From Halomonas shengliensis (GTDB lineage Bacteria > Pseudomonadota > Gammaproteobacteria > Pseudomonadales > Halomonadaceae): a DNA stretch of 64,000 bases. Where the stretch lies: positions 1-64,000 of the forward strand of contig NZ_FNIV01000001.1 of assembly GCF_900104135.1 (NCBI RefSeq), read 5' to 3'. The notes under the pieces were generated by a model. The model was not told the DNA's origin and ran no database searches. It saw only the letters and a list, made by a program, of their open reading frames with translations. This document shows, in pieces, positions 1 to 8,578 of this stretch (position 1 is its first letter; the number at the start of each line of letters is the position of its first letter). The translations under genes and the position numbers were made by a program.

Positions 1-714
1 GGCTACCACGTCAGCACCGTGCACTGGAACTACGCCTCCACCATGGATCGCCGCAACTACGAGGCCGGCGGCACCAAGGCGGTGGACGCCGACGGCTGGT
101 CCAAGAGCCTGGGTGGCTTCTACTCCTTCGAGAACGGCCACATGCTGCTGTGGACGCGCCTGCTTAACCCCGAGGTGCGCCCGGTCTACAGCAACAAGGA
201 GTGGATCGAGAAGGAGTTCGGCGAGGCGCGTGCCGACTCCATCGTCAACCAGACGCGTAACCTCTGCCTCTACCCCAACGTCTACCTGATGGACCAGTTC
301 TCCACCCAGATCCGCGTGCTGCGCCCGATCGACGTGGACAAGACCGAGGTCACCATCTACTGCTTCGCGCCCAGGGGCGAGTCGGCCGAGAACCGTCGCA
401 TCCGCATCCGCCAGTACGAGGACTTCTTCAACGTCTCCGGCATGGGCACCCCGGACGACCTCGAGGAGTTCCGCGCCTGCCAGGAGGGCTACAACGGTGC
501 CCTGGCCGAGTGGAACGACCTCTCCCGCGGCGCCAAGCAGTGGATCGAGGGCGCCGACGACAACGCCCAGGCGATCGGCATGAAGCCGCTGCTCAGCGGC
601 GCCTCGCCCGAGGACGAGGGCCTCTACGTGATGCACCACAAGCACTGGGTCGACGAGATGCTGCGCGCCATCGACAAGGAACGCAGCCAGTTCATCGCCA
701 CCGCATCCGCATAA
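1..714 (+). CDS. benA: Benzoate 1,2-dioxygenase large (alpha) subunit, 5'-truncated by window edge
   Basis: This is the C-terminal 237 residues of the catalytic subunit of a Rieske non-haem iron dioxygenase, which hydroxylates benzoate to its cis-diol. The frame is open from base 1 and ends in TAA. The window opens at [11 protein letters not shown], which carries the two iron-ligand histidines (H-x4-H) of this family; the Rieske cluster domain lies outside. The segments that follow ([25 protein letters not shown], the [11 protein letters not shown] region) are typical of the BenA/XylX branch. The beta-subunit gene begins 12 bases downstream after a clear ribosome-binding site. Anthranilate or toluate dioxygenase is a possible alternative substrate class. 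Family assignment is firm and substrate assignment is probable, helped by the BenE transporter in the same array. Confidence 0.9.
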   Translation, partial: GYHVSTVHWNYASTMDRRNYEAGGTKAVDADGWSKSLGGFYSFENGHMLLWTRLLNPEVRPVYSNKEWIEKEFGEARADSIVNQTRNLCLYPNVYLMDQFSTQIRVLRPIDVDKTEVTIYCFAPRGESAENRRIRIRQYEDFFNVSGMGTPDDLEEFRACQEGYNGALAEWNDLSRGAKQWIEGADDNAQAIGMKPLLSGASPEDEGLYVMHHKHWVDEMLRAIDKERSQFIATASA

Positions 715-726
715 GGGGAAGAGACC

Positions 727-1215
727 ATGAGCATCAACTATCAGGACCTCCAGGCCTTCCTGTACCGCGAGGCGCGCCTGCTGGATGACCGCGAGTGGGA
801 CGAGTGGCTGACCTGCTACAGCAAGGACGTCGAGTTCTGGATGCCGGCGTGGGACGACGACGACCAGCTGAGCCGCGACCCGCACAGCGAGATCTCGCTG
901 ATCTACTACCCCAACCGCGAGGGTCTCGAGGACCGGGTCTACCGGATCAAGACCGAGCGCAGCGGGGCGAGCACGCCGGAGCCGCGTACCACGCACCTGG
1001 TCAGCAACATCGAGGTGCTCAAGGAGGAGGGTGACAAGGTGGAGCTGCGCTTCAACTGGCACACCCTGGTACACCGCTACAAGAAGACCCTGGAGTTCTT
1101 CGGCAGCTCCTTCTACACGCTCGACGTGTCCGGGGAGCAGCCGCTGATCACCCGCAAGGTCGTGCAACTCAACAACGACTATATCCACCAGGTCATCGAC
1201 GTCTATCACGTCTGA
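727..1215 (+). CDS. benB: Benzoate 1,2-dioxygenase small (beta) subunit
   Basis: This 162-residue protein is the structural beta subunit that forms the alpha3-beta3 hexamer with BenA. It has the cystatin-like (SnoaL/NTF2) fold of the family. Conserved BenB segments are visible: FLYREARLLDDREWDEWL near the start, then SEISLIYYPNREGLEDRVYR, and the C-terminal NDYIHQVIDVYHV. The start codon follows a good Shine-Dalgarno (aaggggaagag) and lies 12 bases after benA, so the two are cotranscribed. The usual next gene, the reductase benC, is absent: a periplasmic binding protein follows after an 80-base gap. Confidence 0.93.
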   Translation: MSINYQDLQAFLYREARLLDDREWDEWLTCYSKDVEFWMPAWDDDDQLSRDPHSEISLIYYPNREGLEDRVYRIKTERSGASTPEPRTTHLVSNIEVLKEEGDKVELRFNWHTLVHRYKKTLEFFGSSFYTLDVSGEQPLITRKVVQLNNDYIHQVIDVYHV

Positions 1216-1294
1216 CCGTCAGGGACGACGGCGGGACAGGGACGTCCCGGCACGCCACACAAGCCCAATAACAAGCAACCCCCTGGGAATCACC

Positions 1295-2467
1295 ATGAAA
1301 AACCTCAAGAAGACCGCCCTCGCCAGCGTGCTGGGCACCGCTACCCTCGTGTCCGCGTTCGGCGCCATGGCCGACGACCACCCGGTCAAGCTGGGGCTGA
1401 TGCTGCCCTATTCGGGCACCTACACCGCCCTGGGCGAGGCCATCACCAACGGCCTCAGGCTCGCCATCGAGCAGCAGGGTGGCCAGCTGGGCGGACGCGA
1501 CGTCGAGTACGTCGAGCTCGACTCCGAGGCCAACCCCTCCAAGGCCCCCCAGAACATGAGCCGCCTGGTCAAGGGCGACAAGGTCGACTTCGTCATCGGC
1601 CCGGTGCACTCCGGCGTGGCCATGGGCATGCTGCGGGTGGCCAAGCAGAGCGGCGCCATCACCATCATCCCCAACGCCGGCCTGGAGGCGGCCACCAACC
1701 AGCTGTGCATGCCCAACGTCTTCCGCACCTCCTTCAGCATGTGGCAGGACGCCTATCCCATGGGCAAGGTCGCCTATGAGCAGGGGCACCGCAGGATCGT
1801 GACCATCACCTGGGACTACGCGGGTGGCAAGGAGGACCTGGCCGGCTTCGAGGAGGCCTTCGAGGCCGAGGGTGGCGAGATCGTCGAGCAGATCCTGGTG
1901 CCCTTCCCGAGCACCGAGTTCCAGAGCTATCTGACCCAGATCGCCAGCCTCGAGCCGGATGCCGTCTACACCTTCTTCGCCGGGGGGGGCGGGGTCAGCT
2001 TCGTGCGTGACTACGCCGCGGCAGGGCTCAAGGAGAGCATTCCGCTGCTCGGCTCCGGCTTCCTCACCGAGGGCAACGTCGCGGCCCTGGGCGATGCCGG
2101 CGAGGGGGTGATGACCACCCTGCACTACGCCGAGACCCTCGACAGCGAGGAGAACCAGGCCTTCGTCTCCGGCTACCAGGAGGCCTACGGCGAGGCGCCC
2201 GACACCTATGCCGTGCAGGGCTATGACACCGGCATGATGCTGGTCCAGGCGCTCGATGCCGTGGACGGCAACACCGAGGACCAGGAGGCGCTGATCGAGG
2301 CCCTGGCCGGTGTCGAGCTCGAGAGCCCGCGTGGCCCGATGAGCTTCTCCGATTCCCATCACCCCATCCAGAACGTCTACCTGCGCGAGATCCGCGACGG
2401 CAGGCACGAGGTGGTCGGCGTCGCCGCCGAGCAGCTCGAGGTGCCGGACGACGCCTGCAGGATGTAA
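1295..2467 (+). CDS. ABC transporter periplasmic binding protein, Leu/Ile/Val-aromatic type
   Basis: This 390-residue type I periplasmic binding protein captures substrate for the downstream LivHMGF-like permease. It has a Sec signal peptide (MKNLKK, a hydrophobic core, cleavage near AMA-DD at about residue 26). The mature protein begins VKLGLMLPYSGTYTALGEA, the standard start of this family. GGQLGGRDVEYVELDSEANPSKA and a GPVHSGVAMGM pocket segment follow. Homologues serve branched-chain amino acids, urea or aromatic acids. Position directly after benAB and ahead of benE suggests an aromatic carboxylate such as benzoate; that ligand is inferred from context. A strong hairpin after the stop may set its higher expression relative to the permease genes. 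Confidence 0.9.
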   Translation: MKNLKKTALASVLGTATLVSAFGAMADDHPVKLGLMLPYSGTYTALGEAITNGLRLAIEQQGGQLGGRDVEYVELDSEANPSKAPQNMSRLVKGDKVDFVIGPVHSGVAMGMLRVAKQSGAITIIPNAGLEAATNQLCMPNVFRTSFSMWQDAYPMGKVAYEQGHRRIVTITWDYAGGKEDLAGFEEAFEAEGGEIVEQILVPFPSTEFQSYLTQIASLEPDAVYTFFAGGGGVSFVRDYAAAGLKESIPLLGSGFLTEGNVAALGDAGEGVMTTLHYAETLDSEENQAFVSGYQEAYGEAPDTYAVQGYDTGMMLVQALDAVDGNTEDQEALIEALAGVELESPRGPMSFSDSHHPIQNVYLREIRDGRHEVVGVAAEQLEVPDDACRM

Positions 2468-2486
2468 CGCGGACACCGTCTGACTC

Positions 2487-2509
2487 GGGGGCGAGCGGGG
2501 CTCGCCCCC
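2487..2509 (+). promoter_or_regulatory. Intercistronic hairpin between binding protein and permease gene
   Basis: A perfect 10-bp inverted repeat (GGGGGCGAGC / GCTCGCCCCC) with a GGG loop lies 20 bases after the binding-protein stop and 19 bases before the livH-type start. It is followed by only two T residues, so it is more likely a partial terminator or mRNA-stabilising stem. Such stems are common between a binding-protein gene and its permease genes and allow excess binding protein. Structure is seen; role is inferred. Confidence 0.6.
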
Positions 2510-2528
2510 TTCATCTGGAGGGGATCAC

Positions 2529-3389
2529 ATGGATCTCGCATTCTTCGGCGTGCAGCTACTCAACGGGCTGCAGTACGGGCTGCTGCTGTTCCTGATCGCC
2601 AGCGGCCTGACCCTGATCTTCGGGATCATGGGGATCATCAACCTGGCCCACGGCGCCATGTACATGATCGGTGCCTACCTGGTCTGGGACCTGACCCTGC
2701 GGCTCGGCAACTTCTGGCTGGCGATCCTTATCGCCATCCCGGTGGCAGTCGCCCTGGGGCTGATCATCGAGCGGCTGTTCCTCGACACGCTCTACAAGCG
2801 TGACCACCTCTATCAGGTGCTGCTCACCTTCGGCCTGATCCTGGTGCTCAACGAGGCGCAGCGCATCATCTGGGGCGGCGACGTGCACAGCGTGCCGGTG
2901 CCGGCACCCTTCGACGCCAGCCTGCAGCTGACCGACAACCTGCAGTACTCGGTCTACCGGCTGTTCGTGATGGGGGTCTGCCTGGCCCTGGCCGGGGTCA
3001 TCTACTGGGTCATCCGCCATACCCGGCTGGGCATCATCATCCGCGCCGGCGCGGTCAACCGCGACATGGTGGAGGGGCTCGGCATCAACGTGCGCACCCT
3101 GTTCACCCTGATCTTCAGTGTCGGCGTGGCGCTGACCGCCTTCGCCGGCATGATCGCCGCCCCGCTGACCTCCATCGCCCCGGGCATGGGCGACAGCATC
3201 CTGATCACCTGCTTCGTGGTGGTGGTGATCGGCGGCATCGGCTCCATCAAGGGCGCCTTCTGGGGCGCGATCCTGATCGGCATGGCCACCACCTTCGGGT
3301 CGGTGCTGATCCCCAGCCTCGCCAGCATGGTGATCTACCTGATCATGGCCGCCGTGCTGCTGGTGAAGCCACGCGGACTGTTCGCTTGA
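2529..3389 (+). CDS. Branched-chain/aromatic ABC transporter permease, LivH family
   Basis: This 286-residue inner-membrane permease is one half of the translocation channel. About eight hydrophobic segments are visible, with the family-typical N-terminus (QLLNGLQYGLLLFLIASGLTLIFG) followed by GIINLAHGAMYMIGAY. The cytoplasmic loop that contacts the ATPases (RAGAVNRDMVEGLGINV) and the GIGSIKGAFWGAILIG segment near residue 240 also match LivH. Length is normal. The start follows a GGAGGGG ribosome site. It is cotranscribed with the second permease 13 bases downstream. Confidence 0.92.
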   Translation: MDLAFFGVQLLNGLQYGLLLFLIASGLTLIFGIMGIINLAHGAMYMIGAYLVWDLTLRLGNFWLAILIAIPVAVALGLIIERLFLDTLYKRDHLYQVLLTFGLILVLNEAQRIIWGGDVHSVPVPAPFDASLQLTDNLQYSVYRLFVMGVCLALAGVIYWVIRHTRLGIIIRAGAVNRDMVEGLGINVRTLFTLIFSVGVALTAFAGMIAAPLTSIAPGMGDSILITCFVVVVIGGIGSIKGAFWGAILIGMATTFGSVLIPSLASMVIYLIMAAVLLVKPRGLFA

Positions 3390-3402
3390 GGAGGGCGACA
3401 CC

Positions 3403-4452
3403 ATGTTACATACCTATCCCAAGCGCGTGATGGCCATCATGCTGGCCCTCACCGCCATCGTCGCCACCTTCCCCCTGTGGGGCGAGGCGGTGTTCGGCGG
3501 CCAGGCCGACTTCATCCTGGAGAAGATCACCCTGATGCTGATCCTGGCGCTGTTCGCCATGAGCCTCGACCTGCTGGTGGGGGTGGTGGGCCTGGTCAGC
3601 CTGGGCCATGCGCTGTTCTTCGGCCTGGGGGCCTACACCCTGGCGCTGGCCAGCCCCGAGTTCAGCCCCGCCTCGCTGTGGTGGATGCTGCCCCTGGTGA
3701 TGCTGGTGGCGGCGGTGGCGGCGCTGGTCGTCGGCATGCTGGTGATCCGCACCAAGGGCATCTTCTTCATCATGACCACCCTGGCCTTCGGGCAGATGCT
3801 TTACTACTTCATCAGCACCTCCCAGTTCGCCGGCGGTACCGATGGCGTCTTCATCATGTTCCGGCCGAGCCTGACGCTCGGCGAGACGGCGCTGCTGGAC
3901 CTCGACAACCCCTACACCTTCTTCTACTTCTGCCTCGGCCTGCTGGTGGCGGGGTATCTCTTCCTGCGCTGGCTGACCCGTTCCTACTTCGGCCAGGTGC
4001 TGGACGGCATCCACGACAACGAGCACCGCATGCAGGCGCTGGGCTATGCCACCGCCGGCTACAAGCTGGTCGCCTTCGTCATCGCCGGGGTGATGGCCGC
4101 CATCGCCGGGATGCTGGCGGCGATGCAGTACGGCTTCGCCAACCCGGCGCAGCTGGGCTGGCACACCTCCGGCGAGGTGCTGATGATGCTGATCCTGGGT
4201 GGGATGGGCACCATCTTCGGGCCGATCCTGGGTGCCTTCGCCTACGAGATCCTGCTGTTCGTCTACGAGCATGCCACCACCCACTGGCCGATCCTGATGG
4301 GCCTGACCATCATCGCCGCGGTGCTGGTGCTGCCACGCGGCATCGCCGGCGTGATCATCGCGCCGCCCTGGCGCCGCCGGGCATCGGCGTATGAGCCGGC
4401 GGCCGACGAGGCGACACCGGGGAAACCTGCCACCCAGGGCGAGGAGGGCTGA
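3403..4452 (+). CDS. Branched-chain/aromatic ABC transporter permease, LivM family
   Basis: This 349-residue inner-membrane permease is the partner of the LivH-type protein. It has about ten membrane segments. LivM hallmarks include GVVGLVSLGHALFFGLGAYT, the ATPase-contacting loop DGIHDNEHRMQALGYAT and GGMGTIFGPILGA. The C-terminal 35 residues (RRRASAYEPAADEATPG and on) form a charged cytoplasmic tail. The gene ends 3 bases before the ATG of the ATPase gene, so the two are translated from one message. Confidence 0.92.
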   Translation: MLHTYPKRVMAIMLALTAIVATFPLWGEAVFGGQADFILEKITLMLILALFAMSLDLLVGVVGLVSLGHALFFGLGAYTLALASPEFSPASLWWMLPLVMLVAAVAALVVGMLVIRTKGIFFIMTTLAFGQMLYYFISTSQFAGGTDGVFIMFRPSLTLGETALLDLDNPYTFFYFCLGLLVAGYLFLRWLTRSYFGQVLDGIHDNEHRMQALGYATAGYKLVAFVIAGVMAAIAGMLAAMQYGFANPAQLGWHTSGEVLMMLILGGMGTIFGPILGAFAYEILLFVYEHATTHWPILMGLTIIAAVLVLPRGIAGVIIAPPWRRRASAYEPAADEATPGKPATQGEEG

Positions 4453-4455
4453 GCC

Positions 4456-5223
4456 ATGACCCAGGAACCGATCCTTGCCACCCGGGGCCTGACCCGTCGC
4501 TTCGGCGGCCTGGTCGCGGTCAACGACGTCGACTTCGACGTCGCCCCCAACGAGATCCACGCCATCCTCGGCCCCAACGGCGCCGGCAAGAGCACCCTGA
4601 TCAACCTGCTCTCCGGGGAGATCCCGCCCTCCGAGGGCGAGGTGCGCTACCGCGGCCGGCCGATCCAGGGCAGGAGCGTGCGCCAGATCGCCCGCATGGG
4701 CATCGGCCGCAGCCACCAGAAGACCAACATCTTCCCGCGGCTCAACTGCCTGCAGAACTGCGAGCTGGCGGCGCGTATCCACATGGGCGGCGTGTTCGGC
4801 AGCTGGCGCTCCCGCCGGCAGGCGCGCCGGGTCAGCGAGCGGGCGCTGGAGGTGCTCGACACCTGCCAGCTGACCCATCGCGCCTACACCCCGGCCGCCG
4901 ACATGAGCTATGGCGAGCAGCGCCAGCTGCAGATCGCCATGGTGCTGGCCACGGCGCCGTCGCTGATGCTGCTCGACGAGCCCATGGCCGGCATGGGCCG
5001 CGAGGAGACCGCCCAGGTAACCGAGCTGCTGGCCAGCCTCACCGACCGCTACACCCTGGTGCTGATCGAGCACGACATGGATTCGGTGTTCCGCCTGGCC
5101 GACCGCATCACCGTGATGGTGGATGGTTGCGTGCTGGAGAGCGGTCCCACCGAGCAGATCCGCACCAGCGAGAAGGTGCGCGACGTCTATCTCGGGCGCC
5201 ACCATGAGGAGGCCACCGCATGA
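4456..5223 (+). CDS. ABC transporter ATP-binding protein, LivG family
   Basis: This 255-residue cytoplasmic ATPase powers the importer. Walker A is GPNGAGKST at residues 39-47, the signature is MSYGEQRQLQIA, Walker B is LMLLDEPMAGM and the switch histidine is in LIEHDMD. The C-terminal region resembles the BCA-type extension and is cut to about 20 residues. The stop overlaps the ATG of the next ATPase gene by four bases (ATGA), which implies translational coupling. Confidence 0.93.
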   Translation: MTQEPILATRGLTRRFGGLVAVNDVDFDVAPNEIHAILGPNGAGKSTLINLLSGEIPPSEGEVRYRGRPIQGRSVRQIARMGIGRSHQKTNIFPRLNCLQNCELAARIHMGGVFGSWRSRRQARRVSERALEVLDTCQLTHRAYTPAADMSYGEQRQLQIAMVLATAPSLMLLDEPMAGMGREETAQVTELLASLTDRYTLVLIEHDMDSVFRLADRITVMVDGCVLESGPTEQIRTSEKVRDVYLGRHHEEATA

Positions 5224-5951
5224 CCGCACAGCAGCAGATCACCCCGCTGATCGAGGCCCGCGGGCTGCACACCTACTACGGCGAGAGCCATGTGCTGCAC
5301 GGCGTCGACCTCACCCTGATGCCCGGCGAGACCCTCAGCCTGCTGGGGCGCAATGGCATGGGCAAGACCACCACCCTGAAGTCGATCCTCGGCTTCGTGC
5401 CGCCGCGCCGCGGCGAGGTGTTCATCAAGGGCGTCTCCACCGCCAGGCGGCGCCCCTGGCAGCTGATCCGCCAGGGCATCGGCTATGTGCCGGAGGGGCG
5501 CGGGATCTTCCCCGGCATCAGCGTGCGCGAGCACCTGATCATGGCCGCGCGGCCTAACGAGCGGGGCGAGACGCCCTGGACGCTGGAGCGGGTGCTGGAC
5601 ACCTTCCCGCGCCTGGGCCAGCGCATCCACCACGACGGCTCCTTCCTCTCCGGTGGCGAGCAGCAGATGCTCTCCATCGGCCGGGCGCTGACCACCAACC
5701 CTGACCTGATGATCCTCGACGAGGCCACCGAGGGCCTGGCGCCGCTGATCCGCGACGAGATCTGGAAGATCATCCGCGAGATCAAGGCGTCCGGCATCGC
5801 CACCATCATCGTCGACAAGAACATCGACAACCTTCTGGAGGTGGCCGAGAAGCACGTGCTGCTGGTCAAGGGCGAGGTGGTCTACGCCGGTGATGCCCAG
5901 GGGCTCAAGGATGACCCCGCGATCCTCGATACCCACCTGGGCGTCGCCTGA
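5220..5951 (+). CDS. ABC transporter ATP-binding protein, LivF family
   Basis: This 243-residue protein is the second ATPase of the importer. Walker A is GRNGMGKTT near residue 43, the signature is LSGGEQQMLSIGRAL and Walker B is LMILDEATEGLAP. The LivF-type segment GYVPEGRGIFPGISVREHL confirms the subfamily. The usual switch histidine is replaced by lysine-asparagine (IIVDKNIDNLLEVA), a variation often seen in this subfamily. It is the last gene of the five-gene importer; a GC-rich stem-loop follows its stop. Confidence 0.93.
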   Translation: MTAQQQITPLIEARGLHTYYGESHVLHGVDLTLMPGETLSLLGRNGMGKTTTLKSILGFVPPRRGEVFIKGVSTARRRPWQLIRQGIGYVPEGRGIFPGISVREHLIMAARPNERGETPWTLERVLDTFPRLGQRIHHDGSFLSGGEQQMLSIGRALTTNPDLMILDEATEGLAPLIRDEIWKIIREIKASGIATIIVDKNIDNLLEVAEKHVLLVKGEVVYAGDAQGLKDDPAILDTHLGVA

Positions 5952-5954
5952 CGC

Positions 5955-5979
5955 CGCCCCGGCGGCCGCCGCCGGGGCG
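5955..5979 (+). promoter_or_regulatory. GC-rich stem-loop between livF-like gene and benE
   Basis: An 11-bp perfect inverted repeat (CGCCCCGGCGG / CCGCCGGGGCG) with a 3-base loop begins three bases after the ABC operon stop. It lacks a T tract. It may attenuate read-through into benE or protect the upstream message. Confidence 0.5.
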
Positions 5980-6011
5980 ATTCCATGCATCACTCTTCGG
6001 GAACCCCTGCC

Positions 6012-7238
6012 ATGCAACTCTTCAAGGACGCTTCGGTCCCCGCCATCACCGCCGGCTTCGTGGCGGTGCTGGTCTCCTACTCCGGCCCGCTGGCGATCTT
6101 CTTCCAGGCCGCCCAGAGCGCCGAGATCTCCAGCGCCATGATGACCTCCTGGATATGGGCCATCTCGCTGGGCGCCGCCGTCTCCGGCATCCTGCTCAGC
6201 CTGTGGCTGAAGGTACCGGTGGTCACCGCCTGGTCGGCGCCGGGCACGGCGCTGCTGGTGACGCTCTTCCCCGAGCTGTCGCTGGGCGAGGCGGTGGGCG
6301 CCTACCTGGTGGCGGCGGCGCTGCTCTTCGTGATCGGCGTCACCGGCTCCTTCGATCGCATCATCCGCCTGATCCCGCCGGGCATCGCCAGCGCCATGAT
6401 GGCGGGCATCCTCTTCCAGTTCGGCGTCGGGGTGTTCGTGGCCCTGGAGGCGGTCCCCGCGCTGGCCATCGGCATGCTCGTCGCCTACCTGGTGGCCAAG
6501 CGGCTGACGCCGCGCTATAGCCTGGTGCTGCTGCTGGTCGGCGTGGTGCTGGCGGTGGTGCTGGAGGGGGCGAGCCTCGACGGGGTGTCGCTGAGCCTGG
6601 CCCAGCCGCAGTTCATCCGCCCCGAGTGGAGCTGGAGCGCCACCCTCAGCCTCGCCATCCCGCTGGTGCTGGTCAGCCTGACCGGCCAGTTCCTGCCCGG
6701 CATGGCGATCCTGCGCACCTCCGGCTACTCGACCCCCGCCAAGCCGATCGTCACCGTGGCCAGCCTGACCTCCTTCGGCACCGCCTTCTTCGGTGGCATC
6801 ACCACCGTGGTGGCGGCCATCACCGCGGCGATCTGCACCAGCAAGGAGGCCCACGAGGACCCCGACAAGCGCTACGTGGCCGGGGTTGCCAACGGCGTCT
6901 TCTACCTTATCGGCGGCACCTTCGCCGGCACCATCGTGGCGCTCTTCACCTCGCTACCCGGGGAGTTCGTGGCGGTGCTGGCGGGGCTGGCGCTGATCGG
7001 CGCCATCACCAGCAACGTCAGCGCCTTCGCCGCCCAGAAGGAGCACCTCGAGGCCTCGGTGATCACCTTCATCGCCACCGCCTCGGGGGTCAGCTTCCTG
7101 GGACTGGGGTCGGCCTTCTGGGGCGTGGTGGCCGGGGCGCTGGCCTACCAGCTGCTGCATCGCCCCTTCCGGCTGCCCGGCCGCGGCGCCGAGGCATCGT
7201 CATCCGCCGGGTCGGCGGCATCCAGCAAACAACAATAG
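6012..7238 (+). CDS. benE: Benzoate/H+ symporter, BenE family
   Basis: This inner-membrane protein of 408 residues has about 12 hydrophobic segments and imports benzoate by proton symport. Family segments include FVAVLVSYSGPLAIFFQAA near the N-terminus, VVTAWSAPGTALL, RLIPPGIASAMMAGILFQFG and FGGITTVVAAITAAICTSKEAHEDPDKRY. The ATG at 6012 is chosen because it places MQLFKDASVPAITAGF at the N-terminus as in homologues; an in-frame ATG 27 bases upstream is less likely. The serine-rich C-terminus (EASSSAGSAASSKQQ) is poorly conserved. With the ABC importer next door, the locus encodes two independent uptake routes. Confidence 0.93.
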   Translation: MQLFKDASVPAITAGFVAVLVSYSGPLAIFFQAAQSAEISSAMMTSWIWAISLGAAVSGILLSLWLKVPVVTAWSAPGTALLVTLFPELSLGEAVGAYLVAAALLFVIGVTGSFDRIIRLIPPGIASAMMAGILFQFGVGVFVALEAVPALAIGMLVAYLVAKRLTPRYSLVLLLVGVVLAVVLEGASLDGVSLSLAQPQFIRPEWSWSATLSLAIPLVLVSLTGQFLPGMAILRTSGYSTPAKPIVTVASLTSFGTAFFGGITTVVAAITAAICTSKEAHEDPDKRYVAGVANGVFYLIGGTFAGTIVALFTSLPGEFVAVLAGLALIGAITSNVSAFAAQKEHLEASVITFIATASGVSFLGLGSAFWGVVAGALAYQLLHRPFRLPGRGAEASSSAGSAASSKQQ

Positions 7239-7257
7239 TGCTTACAGGAGAAACCGC

Positions 7258-8073
7258 ATGAACAAGCTGCATGTGGCAATGGACGAGTCCGACTATTCGC
7301 GCCGTGGCCTGCGGCTGGGCGCCCGCCTGGCCGCCCAGTCGGGGGCCGCGCTGTCGCTGGTCTCCGTGGTGGCCGAGCCCGCGCGGGCCGAGCCGCGTCG
7401 CGCGTCGCTCGCCGCCGCGCTGGAGGAGGAGGGCGCCACGGCGGAGGTCACGGTGCTCACCGGCGACAGCGCCAAGGATGCCCTGGCCGCGCTGCTCGAT
7501 GACGACCAGGCCGGCCTCTGCATGAGCGCCCATGGGCGGCGGCCGGTGCCCGAGATGCTGATCGGCAGCGTCACCGCCGGGGTGGTGCGTCGTGCGCCCC
7601 GGCCGGTCTTCCTGTGCGGGCCGCGCTACGCCCCCGACCGCCACGAGCGGGTGGAGACGATCATGGTCTGCGTCGATGGCTCGCGCCTCTCCGAGGCGAT
7701 CCTGCCCCATGCGCTGGCCCTCTCCGCGCGCTTCGGTGCGCGCCTGCAGCTGCTCCAGGTGATCGACGTCAGCGCCGCGGCGGCGGTGCCCCGCGACGGT
7801 GGCCACGCCGACGTGATGGAGTCCGGCTATCTCCACGGCCTGGCCCGTCGCCTGGGGCACGAGCACGGCGTGGAGGTGGACTGGGAGGTGCTGCATGGCG
7901 ACCCGGCCGACGCCATCGTCGGCTACCTGGCGGACAGCCACAACGCCATGCTGGCGATGACCACCCATGGGCGCAGCGGCCTCTCCCAGGTGGTGGCCGG
8001 GAGCGTCAGCCACGAGGTGCTCCACGAGGCGTGCTGCCCAGTGGCCGTCTACCGGCCGGCCGACCGCGGCTGA
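7258..8073 (+). CDS. Tandem universal stress protein (UspA family)
   Basis: This 271-residue cytoplasmic protein has two Usp domains (about 1-125 and 130-271). The second has the nucleotide-binding pattern G-x2-G-x9-GS in THGRSGLSQVVAGSVSHEVL, ending with CCPVAVYRP. The first has the partly matching SAHGRRPVPEMLIGSVTAGVVRRAPRPVFL. It lies 19 bases downstream of benE with an AGGAG ribosome site and is probably cotranscribed. Pairing of Usp genes with transporter genes is common in halophiles (the TeaD-TeaABC case in Halomonas is known), so a role in regulating uptake is plausible but not shown. Confidence 0.9.
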   Translation: MNKLHVAMDESDYSRRGLRLGARLAAQSGAALSLVSVVAEPARAEPRRASLAAALEEEGATAEVTVLTGDSAKDALAALLDDDQAGLCMSAHGRRPVPEMLIGSVTAGVVRRAPRPVFLCGPRYAPDRHERVETIMVCVDGSRLSEAILPHALALSARFGARLQLLQVIDVSAAAAVPRDGGHADVMESGYLHGLARRLGHEHGVEVDWEVLHGDPADAIVGYLADSHNAMLAMTTHGRSGLSQVVAGSVSHEVLHEACCPVAVYRPADRG

Positions 8074-8162
8074 GGCGTCGATCCCGGCGTGATGCAGGTC
8101 AAGGCGGGGGCGGGCAGCGTGGCCTAGGGTGAGGCTCAGGACACATGACGAGGAGACCTGCC

Positions 8163-8555
8163 ATGATTCCCCTTCACGATGGCGTTCACACCCTGGCGCG
8201 CTCGATGGCGAGCGCCTGGCGACGCGGCCGGGAGGAGCGTCGCTGGATGCACCTCGAACCGGAGGAGCGGGAGGCTCGCCTGCGTGACCTGGGGCTGGCG
8301 CGCTTCGATCCCTCGCTGTTTGGCGAGCGGAGCGATTCGGCGACGTCCCAGCTGCCGCGCATGATGGCGGTCTTCGGGGTCGACCCGATGACGCCGCTGG
8401 TGGTGGGCAATGGGGTCAAGCGCGACCTCGAGCGGGTGTGCAGCGCCTGCCCCGCCAGGTCACGCTGCGCGCGGGTGCTTGACCAGGGCCCGACGCCCGA
8501 GGCGTGTGCCTTCTGTCCCAACGCCATGACGCTGGAGGCGCTGGGCCACCACTGA
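8163..8555 (+). CDS. Cysteine-rich DUF6455-like protein
   Basis: This 130-residue cytoplasmic protein is of unknown function. The N-terminal half is helical and rich in Arg/Glu (EERRWMHLEPEEREARLRDLG). The C-terminal part contains a cluster of cysteines, CSACPARSRCARVL then CAFCPNA, spaced like a metal or Fe-S site. This layout matches proteins annotated DUF6455, as far as can be judged by eye. The ATG at 8163 follows a GAGGAGACC ribosome site; an ATG 18 bases earlier lacks one. Confidence 0.7.
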   Translation: MIPLHDGVHTLARSMASAWRRGREERRWMHLEPEEREARLRDLGLARFDPSLFGERSDSATSQLPRMMAVFGVDPMTPLVVGNGVKRDLERVCSACPARSRCARVLDQGPTPEACAFCPNAMTLEALGHH

Positions 8556-8578
8556 GCGGTGACCCGGTCGTGGCAAGC

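Noticed and set aside
3406-5229. A 607-codon minus-strand frame opposite the livM/livG genes
   Set aside because: It is an antisense shadow: rich in His, Gln, Asp and Gly with no fold-like pattern, caused by GC-biased codons on the plus strand.
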